From positions 10,120,842 to 10,184,841 of the forward strand of contig NC_051090.1 in NCBI RefSeq assembly GCF_901709675.1: a stretch of DNA of 64,000 nt, given 5' to 3'. The position numbers and the translations under genes are program-made. This DNA is from Syngnathus acus (taxonomy: Eukaryota; Chordata; Actinopteri; Syngnathiformes; Syngnathidae). The notes beneath the pieces are model-generated. The model searched no databases, was not told the DNA's origin, and was given only the letters and a program-made list of their open reading frames with translations. This document shows, in pieces, positions 37,101-47,921 of this stretch; the stretch's first letter is position 1; each line of letters begins with the position of its first letter.

Positions 37101-38344
37101 TTCAAACTTGTAATGTTCAGAATTTTATCTTATAATAAAAACCGCATTCTGGCGATCAACATCATTTTGAGTTCAAGTCAACATGAAATTGGGGACTCGC
37201 CAGAACGCGTCGTGTTGTGTTGAGCTGGTTAGGGCAGTGGTCCCCAACCACCGGTGCTGTGGAACAAGGTCAAGATGTACTTCATTGCCTTCCCAACATC
37301 ATATTTAGTAGAACGGGGCTTCAGTGCAGTCACCTTGCTTCTTTCCAAGCAAAGAAACCGACTGAAAATTACTGACCGCGGGGATCTACGACTTCTTCTT
37401 AGTGAGTTCCAGCCTGATGTTGAGAAGTTTATGTCCCTGCACCAAGCACATCCATCCCATTAATATTACGTGTGAGACAATGAAGGTTACTGGTGGAATG
37501 TTTATTTACGATTCTATGTTGCTGAAACAGTTAAAACTGCTAAAAAATAAATTGGTTTACTAAATACTAAATTGGGTTTTATTTGTGAAATACACATTTG
37601 TGTTTAACCTTTCTCTTTTCAAATTGCAGCAAACCAAATATCAAGAAAGAGGTGTTTGTTTCCATATGTGCCTTGGGGGGGGGGGGCGCTAGGAATTCAC
37701 TGGGGAGCCAAAGGGGGCGCCAGCCTGCAAAAGTTTGGGAACCACTGATCTACTGCAACACACACAAAACACATAACACACACACACTCAGTCAGACTTG
37801 ACACATTTCTTATGTGTTGGAATGGAAAGTTGTTGCAACTCACTAAGCAATTGTACAGAAGAAGCAGCCTGAAACGAGTTCTCCAACAAATTTCCATTCC
37901 ACTGGGTTGTGACGGGTCTTCTCCGGGGAGGGTTAACAAGGAGGTCAGCCAGTTCGCTCACTTGTCAGACCGCGTGAAAGGGTCCACACAGGTCATGCGA
38001 GAGGCTTGAAGTGCTGCCGTAATTGTACCGGGCCGGCTCGGCGAAAAGTGTGGAGGGAGGAGAATCGGTTTCCTGTCTGGGTTGTGAAGATTTTTTTGGG
38101 GTTGAACTTTTCTTATTTTTGCACGCCTGCATTTCAGGGCTTGAAGGCGGCGGACAACGACCCGACGGCGCCGCCATACGACTCGCTGCTGGTGTTCGAC
38201 TATGAAGGCGGCGGCTCAACGGCTGGATCGCTCAGCAGCCTGCACTCGGCCTCCAGCTGCGCCGACCAGGACTACGACTACCTCGGTGACTGGGGGCCCA
38301 GGTTCCGCAAGTTGGCCGACCTCTACGGCGGCTGCGACGATTGA
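13582..38344 (+). CDS. cdh2: Classical type I cadherin, N-cadherin-like (16 coding exons, 922 aa)
   Basis: Calcium-dependent homophilic adhesion receptor of the plasma membrane, linked to actin through catenins. Exons: 13582-13629, 15620-15731, 26178-26404, 28519-28716, 29541-29696, 31983-32127, 32395-32567, 33052-33189, 33263-33448, 33516-33769, 34372-34514, 35092-35331, 35481-35714, 36024-36163, 36291-36458, 38138-38344. All phases join to one frame of 923 codons (human CDH2 is 906 aa, also 16 exons). Order: signal peptide, prodomain (about 17-172), furin site RRVKR (168-172), mature start DWVIPP with Trp2, five EC repeats with linkers DQNDN, DVNDN, DLNES and DINDN, HAV at 251-253, membrane segment about 732-760, then a catenin-binding tail ending in a DYDYLxDWGPRF-type motif. 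The stretches [32 protein letters not shown] and [12 protein letters not shown] are N-cadherin-like. R-cadherin (cdh4) is the alternative; the taf4b neighbour favours cdh2. The Asn-to-Ser change in the EC3/EC4 linker is unusual. Confidence 0.93.
13630..15619 (+). other. cdh2 intron 1
   Basis: GT-AG intron of about 2.0 kb. It contains a TAGCTAGC-rich AT segment near 14440-14530 and, at about 14614-14770, a stretch with repeated GGGTTAAAA/TTTTAACCCA words resembling a common teleost dispersed repeat. C-rich tracts lie near 14905-14965. I see no coding potential. Confidence 0.6.
14614..14770. repeat. Probable teleost dispersed repeat with TTTTAACCCA words
   Basis: The sequence begins ACACTCAAAACAGTTGGGTCAAA and contains TTTTTAACCCAGC, GGATGGGTTGG and TTTTAACCCAATAG. 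This matches the style of a family common in fish introns. The limits are approximate and no target-site duplication was identified. Confidence 0.45.
15620..15731 (+). CDS. cdh2: cdh2 exon 2: start of the prodomain
   Basis: The exon follows a GCATGCAG acceptor and ends at a GTCAGT donor in phase 1. It encodes a segment with the pattern Cys-x-x-Gly-Phe followed by an acidic stretch ending GRPVAN, the same architecture as the first prodomain exon of N-cadherin. The next exon completes a Val codon and continues SFHEC, matching the N-cadherin VKFSNC position. Confidence 0.8.
15880..15932 (+). repeat. (CA)n microsatellite
   Basis: Interrupted CA run shortly after cdh2 exon 2. Confidence 0.9.
16660..17280 (+). 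repeat. Degenerate TTTCAAATTAGGGTTT-type repeat, block 3
   Basis: The longest block: about 600 bp in which GGTTTCAAGTT, TCAAGTTAGGGTTTTCAA, TTTCAAATTAGGGCTTCAAA and GGTTAGGGTTTTTAG recur. The average spacing is about 20-25 bp and heavily diverged. Confidence 0.55.
17569..17632 (+). repeat. (TG)n microsatellite
   Basis: Nearly pure TG run with one CG interruption. Confidence 0.95.
19075..19159 (+). repeat. (CA)n microsatellite
   Basis: About 85 bp of CA with CG and GA interruptions. A shorter TG run lies 200 bp upstream (18864-18896), so the pair is in inverted orientation. Confidence 0.95.
19268..19281 (+). promoter_or_regulatory. Candidate CTCF binding site
   Basis: CCACTAGAGGGCGC matches the vertebrate CTCF core consensus CCASYAGRKGGCRS at all 14 positions. 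It lies in cdh2 intron 2. Occupancy cannot be judged from sequence. Confidence 0.55.
19296..19350. repeat. hAT-like element end fragment
   Basis: The sequence GGGTGCGCAAAGTATGGC, followed by a GTGGACCACAT block, resembles the GGG-TG-CAAA-x-TGGCCC start of Charlie-type hAT elements. No partner end was identified. Confidence 0.35.
21609..21872 (-). other. Unassigned 90-codon open frame interrupted by the hAT MITE
   Basis: After removing the inserted MITE, the minus strand is open for about 95 codons (from about 22230 to the stop at 21618). It contains [20 protein letters not shown] and [20 protein letters not shown]. The composition looks protein-like rather than low complexity, but I do not recognise a family and no start, splice site or poly(A) signal supports a gene. 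It may be a decayed exon or chance. Confidence 0.2.
21873..22207. mobile_element. hAT-type MITE (335 bp) with 8-bp target-site duplication
   Basis: Terminal inverted repeats begin CAGAGGCGTAGCCA at both ends (14 bp perfect). The flanking GGGTTCCG occurs at 21865-21872 and again at 22208-22215, an exact 8-bp duplication typical of hAT transposition. Inside are two tandem copies of a 20-21-bp GCGCCCCGGTTAGGACTCCC unit and an A-run of about 30 bp. There is no transposase, so it is non-autonomous. The ends and duplication are intact, which suggests a fairly recent insertion. Confidence 0.9.
23790..24075. repeat. Dispersed repeat fragment with GCCGATACC words
   Basis: The sequence contains GCCGATACCAGTATGAGTA, CTGGTATCGGCAG and ends GGTATCGCTACTCACCCATC. 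This resembles a teleost interspersed family whose end reads GATGGGTGAGTACCGATACC. A related fragment lies in the ddx10 intron (53010-53110). Confidence 0.5.
26405..28518 (+). other. cdh2 intron 3
   Basis: GT-AG intron of about 2.1 kb. The 26500-26800 stretch reads like a decayed dispersed repeat (it contains a CCCTGTGGTACGCAA word seen in fish interspersed repeats). 27440-27475 has the TTTATATAGCGC-type sequence found in some fish mobile elements. CA/TG-rich segments lie at 28150-28460. Nothing coding is seen. Confidence 0.5.
28519..28716 (+). CDS. cdh2: cdh2 exon 4: prodomain end, furin site and EC1 start
   Basis: This exon carries RRVKR immediately followed by [18 protein letters not shown]. 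In classical cadherins a proprotein convertase cuts after this basic motif and exposes the mature N-terminus, whose second residue (Trp) is swapped between partner EC1 domains. The boundaries are GCAG|GTG and AGA|GTAAGG, both phase 0. Confidence 0.95.
28717..29540 (+). other. cdh2 intron 4
   Basis: GT-AG intron of 824 bp with no recognisable gene, repeat array or transposon end. Confidence 0.5.
29890..30748. mobile_element. TA-flanked DNA transposon (859 bp), non-autonomous
   Basis: The ends are perfect 28-bp inverted repeats starting CCGTATTTTCCGCACTATTA, and each end is flanked by TA (29888-29889, 30749-30750). Imperfect TATAAGGCGCA(CC) sub-repeats occur inside both ends. The centre holds two 162-bp direct copies (30081-30242 and 30332-30493) of equal length, differing at about seven positions, plus a short tandem CCCATGAGCCTCAGC unit. 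No transposase frame is present. The TA duplication is compatible with Tc1/mariner-like or similar families; the exact superfamily is not settled. Confidence 0.88.
30081..30493 (+). repeat. Internal 162-bp direct repeats of the TA-flanked element
   Basis: Two copies at a 251-bp offset, no indels and about 96% identical, lie inside the transposon. The duplication therefore arose in the element's recent ancestry or after insertion. Confidence 0.85.
31664..31782 (+). repeat. (GAAT/AAAT)n tetranucleotide array
   Basis: GAAT and AAAT units recur over about 120 bp, with GGAT and interruption segments. Part of cdh2 intron 5. Confidence 0.85.
32131..32183 (+). repeat. (CA)n microsatellite directly after a cdh2 donor
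   Basis: The run starts within four bases of the exon 6 donor (G|GTACAC). Length variation would therefore lie immediately next to the U1 site. Confidence 0.85.
32568..33051 (+). other. cdh2 intron 7
   Basis: GT-AG intron of 484 bp between the Arg-Glu and Lys-Val codons at the EC2/EC3 junction region. It is G-rich near its donor; no other feature is seen. Confidence 0.5.
33770..35091 (+). other. cdh2 introns 10 and 11 flanking exon 11
   Basis: Intron 10 (33770-34371) and intron 11 (34515-35091) surround the 143-bp exon 11 (34372-34514). Apart from a T homopolymer near 33790 and a short TG run at 35048-35060, neither intron shows repeats or coding potential. Confidence 0.5.
35481..36163 (+). 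CDS. cdh2: cdh2 exons 13-14: membrane-proximal EC5, transmembrane helix, juxtamembrane tail
   Basis: Exon 13 (35481-35714) encodes the end of EC5 with a Cys-rich CRCDRHGDC segment, then the start of a hydrophobic helix ([18 protein letters not shown]). Exon 14 (36024-36163) completes the helix and gives the stop-transfer sequence [10 protein letters not shown]. It continues into the p120-catenin-binding [20 protein letters not shown] stretch. The Val codon is split by the intron (phase 1). Confidence 0.93.
36927..37747. mobile_element. hAT-type transposon remnant (821 bp) with 8-bp target-site duplication
   Basis: The left end CAGTGGTTCCCAAA and right end TTTGGGAACCACTG are inverted repeats. 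ATCTACTG flanks both sides (36919-36926, 37748-37755), an exact 8-bp duplication. The left end is extremely G-rich (GGGGGCGG words, 36960-37030). An internal open frame (37254-37463) reads [20 protein letters not shown] and continues with QRNRL...DLRLLL, the C-terminal dimerisation segment of hAT transposases of the ZBED5/Zaphod type, so this is a deleted derivative of an autonomous copy. Confidence 0.9.
37254..37463 (+). pseudogene. hAT transposase C-terminal fragment
   Basis: Sixty-nine codons, of which about sixty match the hAT C-terminal dimerisation region, whose hallmark is a [12 protein letters not shown]-like segment followed by KxRNRL. The rest of the transposase is absent. A CAGTGGTCCCCAACCACCGG word just upstream (37229-37250) resembles another hAT end, so the fragment may come from a nested copy. 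Confidence 0.75.
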
Positions 38345-38538
38345 AGGTTGGACCGCGCCCGAACCGACCCCGACCGGGAGGGACGCTCTCACTGGGGACG
38401 CTTTTTGGTGTGAGGCAAAGAGGCGCCAGGTGGCGGCGGCGCAGACTTCCACTTGAATCTCACAAGAACACTGAGGTCAAACGTGCCTTTCTGTACATTC
38501 ATTTTGGCTTGCGCTGGTTCTAATCGGTCGATTTGGAG

Positions 38539-38590
38539 CAGGGGTACCAAAGTGCAGCCCACGGCTCACTGGTGGCCCGCCCCCAACCAT
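38539..38590. repeat. hAT-like element end fragment
   Basis: CAGGGGTACCAAAGTGCAGC followed by a GTGGCCCGCC block has the form of a Charlie-type hAT end. The opposite end was not found. Confidence 0.4.
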
Positions 38591-39945
38591 CAAGTCATCA
38601 AGAGTCGTGTAATTAATTCAGCTTTTTTTTTCAATGTCCTCAATAATAATTTGTTTATTGTAAATAGTGGGATACGTATTGGCAAAATAATAGTTAAATA
38701 TTTATTAAATTGAATAATGGGTTCATTCATTGTTTTTACAAGGGTAAAAAATCAAATGAATTTATTTCTAATTTTTCCCCTTTTTTCATTTCTTTATTTC
38801 AAATTCATTTCTTGGTATAAGTAAACAATTTTACGCACTTACACATTGAAAGAAACTACTACATTAACTATAAATTCTAAAAACTGCGGTAAAACATGTC
38901 AACTTTGTTTAAGAATTAAATTAATGAATTCAAAACCAATTCGATAAAATATCTTTAAAATGTCAGCATTTGTTGATATTGAGAAAAAAAATCTTTTTCA
39001 ATATTAAATTAAGTTGAATTTTAAATCTAGCGATATTAATCCAACGATAATTTGTAAAGTGTTTGATTGAAAATGAAGTTAAATCATTTCATGAACTTTT
39101 TTTCAACACCAATCAGTTTGTTGGTGGCAAAGACAAAGCGAAACACTGGACTTACAGTGTCACTGCCGATGTGTGCGGTGGCTCCAAATTTGTCATTACA
39201 TTTGTCATTTGTCAAATCATCATTATTTTATTTTGGGCGAGAAGACATGTACAGTAAACGCCAACCTCTTAGTCGTTCACAAAGTATAACATGCAGCCAT
39301 TGGCCACCAGAGGGAGTCGTCGGCTCTGTAGCGCACAAGTTAGCCAACGGCGGACGGACGCCGAAGCTGAAGCGAAGCTTTGCTTTTTTTTTGTCATGGC
39401 CTCGTTGCTGTCTTCTCACTATAAACTGTACAGATCGGACTTTTTGCTTTTTGTTATTTCTCTCTGGTTGTTGGATAGCTATCGCAACCCTTGTACATGT
39501 TCTTTGGATTACACATTAAAATGTTTTTGCATGTTTACAGCTTTTCACCGTGACCAAACTGCGTTTTCTTTACTCGTGCAAAATTTTACACTGAATGAAC
39601 TTAAATTCATGATTTAGATTTCAGTCATCAATCAATTATTGGGAACCTTTATTTAAAGGGACGCTGTATGATAGTGCCATCAACTCTCCAGTCGCTACTA
39701 CAGCAATGCATTTAACACTGCCTGACACGCCCACTCGCCCAAATTGTCGGAAACCAAGATGAAAAAGCTCTTTTAAGCAAGTGTTCAGTGTTCCGGTGGA
39801 ACATTTACTTTGAAGTTCCAGACACAAGTGGCGTGTTGTTGCTTTAACAAAACTTCGGGTGGCTCTACGTATCAAACGTCGACCGAAATTCCAATGTTTT
39901 TTTGTGTATAAAGCGCATCAAAACGAGAGGAACATGATTTTCTTT

Positions 39946-40122
<177 letters not shown>

Positions 40123-40566
40123 GGGAGGCACGATTCAACATGTACATGTTCTTCCAGTGTGCCCTGAACGCATTGCTGATGCGCGGATAACGTCACGGTG
40201 CGTTCAAGTGACATGAAAAGTGCGAAAGTTATCTTGGACCAAAATTATTTTTATGTAGAGTGTAAGAACGAAAAAAACCGGGATTCAACAAGCCTGAATA
40301 TTCCGTTTGCCTTGAACGCAGTCCGAGCGTAAAAGGCGTAGGTTGCGTTTGCGTTAACGTCATCTGAAGAGTGCGTAATTTACATATGCACGCCCCGAGG
40401 CGCCAGCGGTTCGACCATCCTAAAAACACTTGGCGTACATTTTCTGACATTTTGTATAACACGTGTATTATTTTATATGATGTCACGTGTCTTAGCAACG
40501 CGTTACATGCAAAGTCTCGTGGATTGGCTAGATTTGAAATGTTAGCAAACATTTCAAAGATCTTTA

Positions 40567-40766
40567 TTGTTTGAAATATACGCTTTGTCAGACACGATGC
40601 CGCCTGGTCGGAAATACTTGCCTATAGATTAGCTGAAACACATTTCCCTTTGATAATCTGTTCAAAATGGATACATTGGGTACACCTCCTCAAGATCTTG
40701 GATAAAGTAGCCAAAGGCTCGTATGACGTTTGGGTGTGCTTAGAAAGTACGCAAAGCGACACAAAG
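40567..40766 (+). other. taf4b: Possible 5' non-coding exon of taf4b
   Basis: A strong donor AAAG|GTAAGT at 40766/40767 is followed by a TTTCCCACTTAG acceptor at 40935, just before the coding exon. This suggests a non-coding first exon ending at 40766. Its 5' limit is unknown. It would contain a 12-codon upstream open frame (40667-40705). Confidence 0.4.
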
Positions 40767-40943
40767 GTAAGTTTCTTTGATTTAGTTTGTTGAAAGAAAT
40801 GTGCCTTTACAATGTAGTTGTGTAAAATCCCATTTGTTTTCCATTTAAGTAATTTAGGTTATGAATAAAGACATTATTGTTGAAGAACTGTCCTACAAAC
40901 TGGATTGCACAAGGTCACATTTGTTTCCCACTTAGAGGCAATT

Positions 40944-43900
40944 ATGGCAACAAATAAAGACCCCATGGGGACAGCAGGAGATGGAGAGCCCACGAATGAA
41001 GTGAAGACCCTACAAGTCACAGCCAAGTGTGGCCTTGTTCCTTCTCCAGGTGTTTCTAAGGGGGAAGTCTACCAACCCACCTCCTCAGTTCAAGCACCTC
41101 AGATGTCGTCCCCTGCCGTCTTGATGGTAACCAAAGTTTCAAAGCCTGCCAGCGCAAGTGCCAACTGTCCCAAAGCGGTTCTGAGCCAGGCCACCACCAT
41201 GAACTCGACGTCAGTCCAGGGGAGGACAGTGGTGATAACGGTGCCTCGACCGGCTCCGACACAGTTGCCCGCTAACATCCAGATTCCACCAGGTATTTAA
41301 TTTTTGTCCTCACGACTGAAACATTTTTTCTGGCTGGTACACATGTAGCAACTTGACAAGATTCCCCCAATATATAACGACTAGTAGGAACTAATACTAG
41401 TAGGAATGGCTACGTCAAACTGTTTACATGCGTACATTTAAATGGACAGGGATGATGCTGATCCGGAGTGGCAGCGGTCAGCTGATGCTGATGTCTCAGC
41501 AGGCTTTTGCTCAGGCTCAACAGGCAACCAGAACCAGCAACAGCACAGCCACCGGAATCCTGGCTCCCCAGGTAGAGAACCCCACACACACGCACACCGC
41601 AAGGCCGCACTCGTGTGCGCTCATGGTCACCATTTGTGCCGCTTTGCAACATGAGACTTCCACGCCAGGTGCCACCGGTCGAAGCAACGAGAAGGTGACA
41701 GTGATCAGGATGACGGCTCCGGCTCCTCAGACTTTACAACCGGCGGCGCTCCAGAAGCCCCTGGTTAAGGTAGGAGCATGTCTCGGACCATCCTCTCAGT
41801 GCTCCCGCCAGAGTGACTGGTTATTCAATGCGGGGAATGAAACACAAAGAAAATGTCATGTCATATGAAGATTGTGAGTGATGATTGGGAAGTAAGAATT
41901 TCCAAGGCTAATACAAAATGCTTGAAATGTTCTCACGGCTTCTGCGCAAAGATTTCATCTCAGTTTATGTGCCTTCAGGTGATCGGCGTGACTCCCAAGC
42001 CAGCTTCTGTTCAAACGCGCGGCGTGGAGCCTGAACACCGGTCCGTCACCGTGGAAACCAAAAAGGAGCCCCCACCCACGTTTAGTCAGGTGAGTGCCGC
42101 ATCCTCGCACACTTAGTTTCATATCATGTCACCATAAAGTTTTTTTTTTTCCTCCTGCCGACCACCAGGAGACACTGGAGAGCGTGAAGAAGTGTAAGAA
42201 CTTCCTGGTGACGCTGATGAAGCTGGCGTCCAGCGACTCCAAGTCAGCCAACATGGCCAACAACGTGCGAGGCCTGGTCAGGAGTCTGCTGGTGGGGTTC
42301 TCGACATTTCCCTTTGACTCTGTTTTTTGCCGTCGGGTTGTCGCATGACTTTCACTGTTGCTGCAGGAAGGCAGGATAGAGGCGGAGGAGTTCACCGAGG
42401 CGCTCTATCGGGAGCTGAAGTCCACGCCGCAGCCGTGCTTGGTGCCGTTCCTCAAGGTGAGTGAGGGAGCATTGATCGCTCACTGTTTTGTTTTGAGCTC
42501 ATTCACTGGCTTTCTACTTTTACTTGTTCTGCTACTCTCAGAAAAGTCTCCCAGCAGTGCGCCGCCTCACCGCAGACCCTCAGGTATTCGTCCAGCAGGC
42601 CTGCTCCTCCTCCTCCTCCTCCTCCTCCTCCTCCTCCCTCTGCGGCCCTGCGGTGAAGAAGCCCAATGTGAACCCAGCTCCAAATCCAAGATCCCTCTAT
42701 CCGGCGGTTTGTGCCATTTGAGTCTGGTAACTGTCAAAAGTCACAACAAGTGTGGCTAATGATCTGTTTTACAGTCAAGTGGCACAGGCGTGTCGACCCA
42801 GTTCAGAGCTTTGACCTCCAAGAACTTGAGAGTCTCCTCGACCCCTAAAGTCACCCCAGTCCAGATTGGTCAGCCCTGCTGCTTCAGTTTTTGTCATAAT
42901 TATTGTTTATTTGTATTGTTTATTTTTTTTTTAATTATTTATTTATTATATCTTTTATTTTTATTTATTCATTATTATTTTTATTTTTTTGTGATTATTA
43001 TTACTAGGTGGGCTCTCTATGAAGCAAGCGTTTGCTCGAGAGCCTCCGTGCGCCACCAAACTTGCTTTCAGGGACCATTCAGCCTCGTACAAGTAAGTCA
43101 AGTCACCCGTCGAGAATCAGCGAATGGGCCAATCAATGACTGAGCACCTTGCTAACCCGTCCGCGATCCTCCGGCAGAGAAGATGACGACATCAACGACG
43201 TGGCGTCCATGGCGGGCGTCAACCTGCGCGAGGAGAATGCTCAGATCCTGACTAGCGCGGTGGGCTCGGTCGTGCAGTCGTGCCAGGATCAGCTCTTCTT
43301 GTCTCCTGGCCCCGTGCTGGGCCGGATCCTGTGCACGGGACGCCCGCTGGGGGTGAGCCAAGTGGGCCCAGAAGCGGTGGCTCTGGTTTCTCACGCCGCC
43401 CAGGAGTATCTCCGCGGCCTCCTCCAGAAGCTCCGCGTGATGGCGGAGCACCGCAAGAGGGCGCTTAAGGTACCAAAGGCGCTTTGCGTCACGTTCGAGC
43501 TCCTGGTGACCGTTTGGTGTCGTCAGGATGACCCGTTTCAAGCCAAAGTGAGCGACGTCCGCTCGCAGCTGCATTTCCTGGAGGAGGTGGACACTTTGAG
43601 GAAGAAGAGGAAAGATGAAGAGGAGCGGGACAAGATGATGCGCTTGGCCAGGGTCAGTCTCAGGCCGAGCGTGGCCTCGTCTCACCCAGAATTTGCCTCC
43701 GCCTCCTGTCTCACCCCATTTGGCTCTCTCCACGTTTGTCTCGCTCACAGAGTCGCTCACACACTGAGGATCCTCTGCAGCAGCAGCTCAAGCAGCGAGC
43801 CAAAGAGGTACTGATTTTTACACTCCATGCAAATTACCTTCGCAGTTTGTTCTTTTATGTGCTTTTGCTGACTCCGCTATCGTCGTCCTTCCCCGCTTAA

Positions 43901-44210
43901 GTTGCAACAAATGGAAGAAGCTCAGCAGCAGAAACGAGAAGCCAACCTCACTGCTCTGGCGGCCATCGGCCCCAGGAAGAAGAGACCGATCAGTAACACC
44001 GAAGGCCAGGTACAGATTATGAGCCAGAGTGTATGACAGACGGCGAGAACCAATGAGATTGTTGGGTGTGTGCATGCGTGTCAGGTGTCGCTGGCGCCCA
44101 GGCAGGCGGTCCATCGCGTGAGCCGCGTGATGCTTCGTGACCTGCTTGTGTGTATGGAGCAGGACCAGTTCCTGCGACGCTCTCTCACCTTCTACAAAGC
44201 CATGCTCTGA
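40944..44210 (+). CDS. taf4b: TFIID subunit TAF4B-like (about 650-680 aa)
   Basis: Subunit of general transcription factor TFIID; TAF4 paralogues pair with TAF12 through a histone fold and act as co-activators. Coding blocks: 40944-41292, 41450-41571, about 41656-41769, 41979-42089, 42169-42291, 42367-42456, 42542-42706, 42775-42868, 43008-43092, 43178-43469, 43527-43652, 43751-43807, 43902-44009, 44085-44210. N-terminus: low-complexity Pro/Thr/Ser/Gln with PPGMMLIRSGSGQL. Middle: TAFH/NHR1 domain (KKCKNFLVTLMKLASS to LVPFLKKSLPAVRRL). C-terminus: TAF4 histone-fold domain beginning EDDDINDVASMAGVNL, through ANLTALAAIGPRKKRP. Features such as SHAxQExLRGLLxKL, GPRKKRPxxxxEG and CMEQ are closer to TAF4B than TAF4. 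The sequence 41572-41655 is open in frame, so the exon 3/4 structure is ambiguous. AATAAA words follow at about 44298-44316. The short Gln-poor N-terminus also fits TAF4B. Confidence 0.9.
42600..42636 (+). repeat. taf4b: (TCC)n coding microsatellite, poly-Ser tract in taf4b
   Basis: An in-frame TCC run encodes eleven consecutive serines just after the TAFH domain. Such trinucleotide tracts are prone to length polymorphism. The tract is followed by an LCGP segment and a donor at 42706. Confidence 0.85.
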
Positions 44211-44297
44211 CCTCGTCCAGCCATTCCAATCATTACAACTGGAATGCAGTGGTGCCCTCTGCCCTTAGATACGTGTATGGCAAATACTCCTTTCATA

Positions 44298-44318
44298 AAA
44301 ATAAATAAAATAATAAAG
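44298..44318 (+). terminator. taf4b: Polyadenylation signals of taf4b
   Basis: Overlapping AATAAA hexamers occur about 90 bp after the taf4b stop codon, a typical distance for a vertebrate poly(A) signal. Confidence 0.6.
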
Positions 44319-44835
44319 CCACCAAGGATGCCAAGCTGCAACTATGTTGCTCTTGTTGCGTATGCCAAAATATGGTTAGCCTGTCAATAGCATTTTGAGC
44401 TAGCACGGTTGTTTATGCCCAGTGTTTCATTTTCAGCTTGACGGTAAACTTGAGGACGTGTTTTCTACGTGCCAAACAATTGCTTATTGTATCTCAAATT
44501 TCCACTCTTAAACCAAAGCAAAACAACGACCGAGGAAAGGCTTGTTTGAATTCTGTTAGTCAGTTTAAATTTACATATTGAAATGATGTATTTTGTGTTT
44601 GTCAAATGACTTTTCAAGTTTTTGTGTTCAGAAAAGAAGACCCCAGACAGGTCTATAATTAGCAACAATCCAACAATTAGCAACAATGTTGTGTTGAAGC
44701 TCTCTTTATGTTCTCTATTTCATTAAAAAAAAAAAATGTCCACAAGCATTTTGCGTCATGTTGTAAATAAAACATTTTGTGCTGGGCTTCCTGTCACATG
44801 ACATCATAGTCATTCCAGGGTTGACAGAAGCAGTC
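44319..44835. other. Tail-to-tail spacer taf4b-kctd1
   Basis: AT-rich sequence between two converging genes, presumably made of both 3' UTRs. A further AATAAA in plus orientation sits at about 44766. No coding frame or repeat is seen. Confidence 0.5.
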
Positions 44836-47378
<2,543 letters not shown>

Positions 47379-47921
47379 ATTGCGGTTTGCGTGCCAAGCG
47401 GTCCGCCAGCAGTGCGCATGCGCGTTATATTGGACCGCAGCGCCCCCTCCCCAAAAAGTCCTTTTGTGGTTTAGTGACCTTCAACCATGCTCGGTTCTTG
47501 TGCAGGTTTTATGGTGCAAGGTGCGTGCACGACGATGCCAGCAACTCAGGGATGATTGACAATAAACATTTCTAAAAATTACATTTCATTACCGATATCG
47601 ACCTCCAATATGCTGGAAAAACAAGTGATTGAAATGCATACTTTTGATCTTCGGGGTATTTTTTTTTTTTTTTGGGGTGTGAGGGGGGGGGGGGGTCTGA
47701 CATTAAAATTTAACTAGTCGAGGATACGACGTGCAGAGAATTAAAGGAAAAGTTTGAACCGTGAAATAACGAGTCGACTGGACTCCCTGCCAGTGGGGTC
47801 GCTAGTGCTTTTATGGTCGACATCTTCTCTTGACGTCACTTCCCTAGAAAGGGAAAAACGGATGTTTTTTTTTTAAAAACAAATAAACAGGCACGTCGCC
47901 AATCCTCACACTGAGAAGACG
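47379..47921. promoter_or_regulatory. Head-to-head spacer of kctd1 and lrrc41, presumed bidirectional promoter
   Basis: The two start codons are 543 bp apart on opposite strands, so both promoters must lie here or overlap the first exons. A T15 run followed by G13 (47659-47695) sits in the middle. No TATA box is evident. Confidence 0.5.

Larger units (their letters stand above)
36459..38137 (+). other. cdh2 intron 15, hosting a hAT element
   Basis: GT-AG intron of 1.68 kb between the ...GDIGDFIHE exon and the final GLKAADNDP exon. About half of it is the hAT-type element at 36927-37747. The rest is unremarkable apart from short TG and CA runs. Confidence 0.7.

Noticed and set aside
13582-38344. 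Assignment of the cadherin as R-cadherin (cdh4)
   Set aside because: The taf4-cdh4 pair is also linked in human, but the EC1, juxtamembrane and tail sequences match N-cadherin better, and the adjacent TAF4 paralogue is TAF4B-like with kctd1 next to it, as on human chromosome 18.
40944-44210. Assignment as TAF4 instead of TAF4B
   Set aside because: Paralogue-specific residues (KKCKNFL, AxQExLRGLLxKL, GPRKKRP, CMEQ) and the short Gln-poor N-terminus fit TAF4B.
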